Below the pieces are notes generated by a model. It made no database searches. It saw only the letters and a program-made list of their open reading frames with translations, and was not told where the DNA came from. Positions 14,091 to 16,718 of a stretch of DNA of 16,718 nucleotides are shown piece by piece. The DNA lies in contig NJDH01000012.1 of assembly GCA_002254405.1 (NCBI GenBank), positions 1 through 16,718 of the forward strand. Direction: 5' to 3'. Positions within the stretch are counted from its first letter, which is position 1. Each line of letters opens with the position of its first letter. Source of the DNA: Candidatus Altarchaeales archaeon ex4484_96 (GTDB lineage Archaea > Altiarchaeota > Altiarchaeia > IMC4 > QMZM01). The translations under genes and the position numbers were made by a program.

Positions 14091-15068
14091 ATGAGGAACT
14101 CCGTTAAAGCATTAGCTTTATCATTTATATTATTATTCATAACATACTCTGTTTCAGCTGCAACCTGCGCTGAATTATGTGATGAGGAACTAGACTACAT
14201 TTATTTTGAAAGTGCATGTCTGGCGACCCTGATGAAGTCCACATACTGCAAGGATATTGGTGGAACCATTGTGTGTTTTTTTCAGCCAAAAAATCCCTCA
14301 ACCGACCCCGATGATTGTGAGCGCACAAATTGCTGGTGCTGGAAGGGAGAACCCTGCGAGGAGAGCGTGGAAAAATGCGAGTTCCATTGTCTGGGTCTCG
14401 GGTGCGCTATCAGCAAAACAGTCCAATGCACCTGTACCTGCAACACACCTGGTGGTGTGGTTGAGATAACGGAATACAGCTACAACATAGATGAGTGTCT
14501 GGCTAAATGCGGTGGGGTCTGCGGGGGATATGCCAATTGCGGTATGCTTTTTGAGGACTGCCCGGCATGCTGTGCGGACTACTGCGAGAACGGAGGGCAT
14601 GATTTCCATGGAAGCGAGCTTGCGCCTAAAAGATGCAAGCAGGTGTGTGAGGGCAAATGCGGGTTTAATCTTGGTATAATGGGCTTATATGAGGCTCTGC
14701 TTTATGCTTCCATCACATTCGCTGCGTTGATTTTCACGGTATGCGCCATCAGGTTTATCACAGCAGAGTATGTGGATTCAAAGGAGAAATCGAAAAGATG
14801 CATGATTTACGTGATAATGGGTTTAATCATCATCGGAGCGGCTAGTGAGTTGGTTAAAATAATCTGGAACCCACCTGTATCACAGTGCATTGAGGAAGGC
14901 GGCAAATGCATGCCAAATCCCTGCAGCGAATATATCGACTGCACATCATTGCCTTATGATTGTGGTGAAGGCTACTACTGCTGTGAGGGAGAATGCACTA
15001 CCGAAATCGAAATATGCGGGGTGTATCTTGAGCCAATAACAGAGGGGGTTACCGTGGAGGAGGTGTAA
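14091..15068 (+). CDS. Exported very Cys-rich two-TM protein (paralogue 3)
   Basis: This 325-residue protein has 37 cysteines. A signal peptide (1-23) precedes an extra N-terminal Cys-rich region (26-117). Next comes the module shared with its two neighbours (about 136-190: CGGYANCG, CPACCADYC, then three spaced Cys before a Gly-Phe-Asn). TM1 is at about 200-223 (VCAIRFI), followed by a basic loop KEKSKRC and TM2 from C237 to about 259. A short C-terminal tail (260-325) holds nine more cysteines, including a YYCCEGEC string. The many cysteines in an exported protein suggest a disulfide-rich or metal-binding external domain. It is the smallest paralogue and has almost no separate C-terminal domain, so it may represent the basic form of the family. 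It is co-transcribed with the secreted protein gene, which starts 5 bp after its stop. Confidence 0.78.
   Translation: MRNSVKALALSFILLFITYSVSAATCAELCDEELDYIYFESACLATLMKSTYCKDIGGTIVCFFQPKNPSTDPDDCERTNCWCWKGEPCEESVEKCEFHCLGLGCAISKTVQCTCTCNTPGGVVEITEYSYNIDECLAKCGGVCGGYANCGMLFEDCPACCADYCENGGHDFHGSELAPKRCKQVCEGKCGFNLGIMGLYEALLYASITFAALIFTVCAIRFITAEYVDSKEKSKRCMIYVIMGLIIIGAASELVKIIWNPPVSQCIEEGGKCMPNPCSEYIDCTSLPYDCGEGYYCCEGECTTEIEICGVYLEPITEGVTVEEV
15057..15065 (+). promoter_or_regulatory. Strong Shine-Dalgarno of the secreted partner gene
   Basis: GAGGAGGTG, located inside the last codons of paralogue 3, ends 7 nt before the ATG at 15073. It matches the archaeal anti-Shine-Dalgarno sequence over its length and is the best ribosome binding site in the window. 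It shows that the two genes share one transcript. Confidence 0.75.
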
Positions 15069-15072
15069 GCTT

Positions 15073-16632
15073 ATGAAAAAAATAATGTATTTTATGGCTT
15101 TACTGGTGATTGTGTGTACGGTATATGCTGACACAAAGATTACTGTCCCCGTGCCTGCAGAAAAAAACTACAACTACAACTACCAGGCTTACGCCAAATG
15201 GAACATTGAGGGGTTAGGGGACATAAGCTGCGCTGAAGATGAGGGCTCTGCCTTACAGAAAGAATACACTCTCACCAAGGGATCTGCGGTTACCTTCATA
15301 TGCACCACCCCCGTAACATTTACCGAAGTATACATCAAAGGGACGATAACCCTTAATCCAACAGAGCCCTTGGATGAAGACGACTGCATACAGCCGGTGC
15401 CTTTCCTGTACATTACCGAGGGGGATATTGAAATACTGGATATCTGGGAGAGAGACAACACCTACAACCGGGCTACTATTCTAGGGGAGATATTGACTTA
15501 CATCCCCGTAGAGCGCCGTGAGGACCTGATTATCATGGCAGTTGAAGACGATGGTGTCGTGAAAGGCACCATCAAGGTCGCTGTGGATGATACTATACGC
15601 TCGATGGCCATGTGGAAGGTTAGGGCTGTAGATGATGACTGGGTTAGAGGCGATACCATAACAGAGGGTGCTTTCCCCTCAAGCGGCGATGAGGTTGATT
15701 TCGATTTCACCCCACAAGCAGGGAAACACATAGATATTGAATCGATTTTTAACATACCTCCTCATGGAACATACAAAGCCATTAAACACTACTGTATCGA
15801 GGTGGGACTTGACACAAACAGTAACGGTCACCTTGAGGACATGGAGGTGGTGGGTGTGTGGAAGGAACCCTGGAAGGATGTTTTCACACGGAGAATAAAC
15901 GAGGGATTGGACACAGAAAACATCAAAATAATCAATGCTATAACAAACGAGGACATAGATGATGTGAAAGACGCAGTTAATACCCTCGTAAACACCTTTG
16001 ATGTGGTAAGCGATTTCGCAGCATACAGCCTCAATAGGTTTTTCGGATTCACTTTTGCACCCCCTGACTCGGACTTTAATCCTACAATATCTTCGGCGAC
16101 CGTCCAGTACACCTATAACCATCTGGACTATCCTGTGGGAGCGGATTTTGGCTCGGGGAATAATGTCGACAAGCTAACCTATGATCCCTCATCCAAGCCC
16201 GCACTCAAAATATATGATTCAGCAACATTAGCCGATGCGATAGATTCTGTTCTTGACAAGAACGCACCGGTAATTCTGAATCATTTTATTTCATCCTCTG
16301 CTGACTACTCTTTCACCGACAGTGTGGATGGTGTTATCGACTTCCATAGGCACAAGCTCCTGGACCGTTATCTTTTCGTGGCCATGGGTAACACAAGCGA
16401 GGATTCGCAGATTACATTGGATGTGGTTGTTGAGAAAGTCGGGTCGGAAATCAAGGTTAAATCAATACACCTACACGGTAACATAATAGACCTCTATGAT
16501 TGGAAGCCCAACGACACGCCGTTGCCGGTTCAGCTGCAGTGGAATCCAGGGAAGGGAAGCTATGGCAAGATTTTTTTTAATAATGTCGAATTAGACCACA
16601 CCTACACCCTATGGGATTATGATTTCGATTAA
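15073..16632 (+). CDS. Secreted protein of unknown function, operon partner of paralogue 3
   Basis: This 519-residue protein has a signal peptide (1-19, ending TVYA) and no other hydrophobic helix, so it is released or held by partners. It has only five cysteines, unlike its neighbours. The N-terminal half is beta-rich (about 20-270). A DTNSNGHLED string at 247-256 has the spacing of an EF-hand or dockerin-type calcium loop (D-x-N-x-N-G-x-L-E-D). A helical region (275-330, DIDDVKDAVNTLVNTFDVVSD) separates it from a C-terminal domain (about 340-519). That domain holds FHRHK, an LHGNIIDLYDW segment (467-477) and GKIFFNNVELD (498-508). I do not recognise the domain. Physical linkage and the strong ribosome binding site suggest it is made in larger amounts than paralogue 3 and works with it at the cell surface. 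Confidence 0.78.
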   Translation: MKKIMYFMALLVIVCTVYADTKITVPVPAEKNYNYNYQAYAKWNIEGLGDISCAEDEGSALQKEYTLTKGSAVTFICTTPVTFTEVYIKGTITLNPTEPLDEDDCIQPVPFLYITEGDIEILDIWERDNTYNRATILGEILTYIPVERREDLIIMAVEDDGVVKGTIKVAVDDTIRSMAMWKVRAVDDDWVRGDTITEGAFPSSGDEVDFDFTPQAGKHIDIESIFNIPPHGTYKAIKHYCIEVGLDTNSNGHLEDMEVVGVWKEPWKDVFTRRINEGLDTENIKIINAITNEDIDDVKDAVNTLVNTFDVVSDFAAYSLNRFFGFTFAPPDSDFNPTISSATVQYTYNHLDYPVGADFGSGNNVDKLTYDPSSKPALKIYDSATLADAIDSVLDKNAPVILNHFISSSADYSFTDSVDGVIDFHRHKLLDRYLFVAMGNTSEDSQITLDVVVEKVGSEIKVKSIHLHGNIIDLYDWKPNDTPLPVQLQWNPGKGSYGKIFFNNVELDHTYTLWDYDFD

Positions 16633-16667
16633 TTGAAATAATTAATCTCTTATCTTATTTATCTTTT
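16627..16667 (+). terminator. Hairpin plus T-rich tail after the secreted partner gene
   Basis: GATTAATT (16627-16634) and AATTAATC (16640-16647) form a perfect 8-bp inverted repeat with a 5-nt loop. The hairpin overlaps the stop codon at 16630-16632 and is followed by a T-rich tract to 16667. This looks like a terminator, although the stem has few G-C pairs. The same stretch must also hold the thiD promoter, for which no clear TATA box is visible. Confidence 0.5.
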
Positions 16668-16718
16668 ATGAGGGAAACTGTTTTATCGATTGCCGGCTCG
16701 GACTCGGGCGGGGGGGCG
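16668..16718 (+). CDS. thiD: Hydroxymethylpyrimidine/phosphomethylpyrimidine kinase, 5' fragment
   Basis: The 17 codons visible read MRETVLSIAGSDSGGGA. The AGSDSGGGA string is the conserved N-terminal signature of ThiD kinases, which phosphorylate HMP and HMP-P in thiamine synthesis. The frame stays open to the window edge. In archaea ThiD is often fused to a ThiN-type thiamine-phosphate synthase, but that part is not visible. It is probably a separate unit from the secreted-protein cluster, given the hairpin between them. Confidence 0.85.
   Translation, partial: MRETVLSIAGSDSGGGA

Noticed and set aside
15679..16122. 147-codon minus-strand frame inside the secreted partner gene
   Set aside because: It is a shadow of a well-supported gene with signal peptide and ribosome binding site. 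The antisense translation has no domain or start signal.
9935..16632. Calling the cluster a conjugation or type IV secretion system
   Set aside because: There is no ATPase, relaxase or VirB-type partner in the window. The similarity is limited to hairpin topology.
1..16718. tRNA, rRNA, CRISPR arrays, insertion sequences
   Set aside because: I looked for cloverleaf-like segments, regular direct repeats with spacers, and transposase motifs or terminal repeats, and saw none. Most of the window is coding.

Overview
The window comes from an archaeal chromosome. It carries a transcription factor B with two cyclin repeats, a GINS51-type replication subunit and a DUF3795 protein. Most genes are preceded by a TATA-like box about 25-35 bases before an ATG with no Shine-Dalgarno sequence, which is the pattern of leaderless archaeal transcripts. 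Only two genes have a convincing ribosome binding site, and both follow closely behind another gene. The secreted proteins are rich in Asn-x-Ser/Thr sequons, Thr stalks and Cys-rich modules, a style common in uncultivated archaea including DPANN-type lineages. I cannot fix the lineage from this window alone.

Layout. Positions 2-1639 (minus) hold a two-gene operon: an MBL-fold hydrolase followed by an M16 zinc peptidase cut off by the window edge. Divergent from it (plus) are a DUF3795 Cys-rich protein and a 1310-residue beta-helix cell-surface protein. The tail of the latter overlaps, over 60 bp, the tail of a minus-strand membrane protein (signal peptide, beta domain, one TM helix, coiled coil). 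From 6637 a GINS51 gene converges on a TFB gene with a 2-bp gap, and CTP synthase (pyrG) lies behind TFB on the minus strand.

From 9935 to 16632 there are four plus-strand genes for exported proteins. The first three share one architecture: signal peptide, Cys-rich extracellular module, and two TM helices joined by a short basic loop ending in a conserved Cys-Met-Ile. Each then has a different C-terminal extracellular part. The first carries four copies of a module with a recurrent Cys-Trp-Asp motif. The fourth gene is a soluble secreted protein tied to the third by a strong ribosome binding site. The window ends in the first 17 codons of thiD.

The three-paralogue membrane-hairpin cluster with its secreted partner is the best candidate for an undescribed system. 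It could be a surface appendage, adhesion or transfer apparatus. The hairpin resembles VirB2/TrbC-type pilins in topology only, and the function is unproven.
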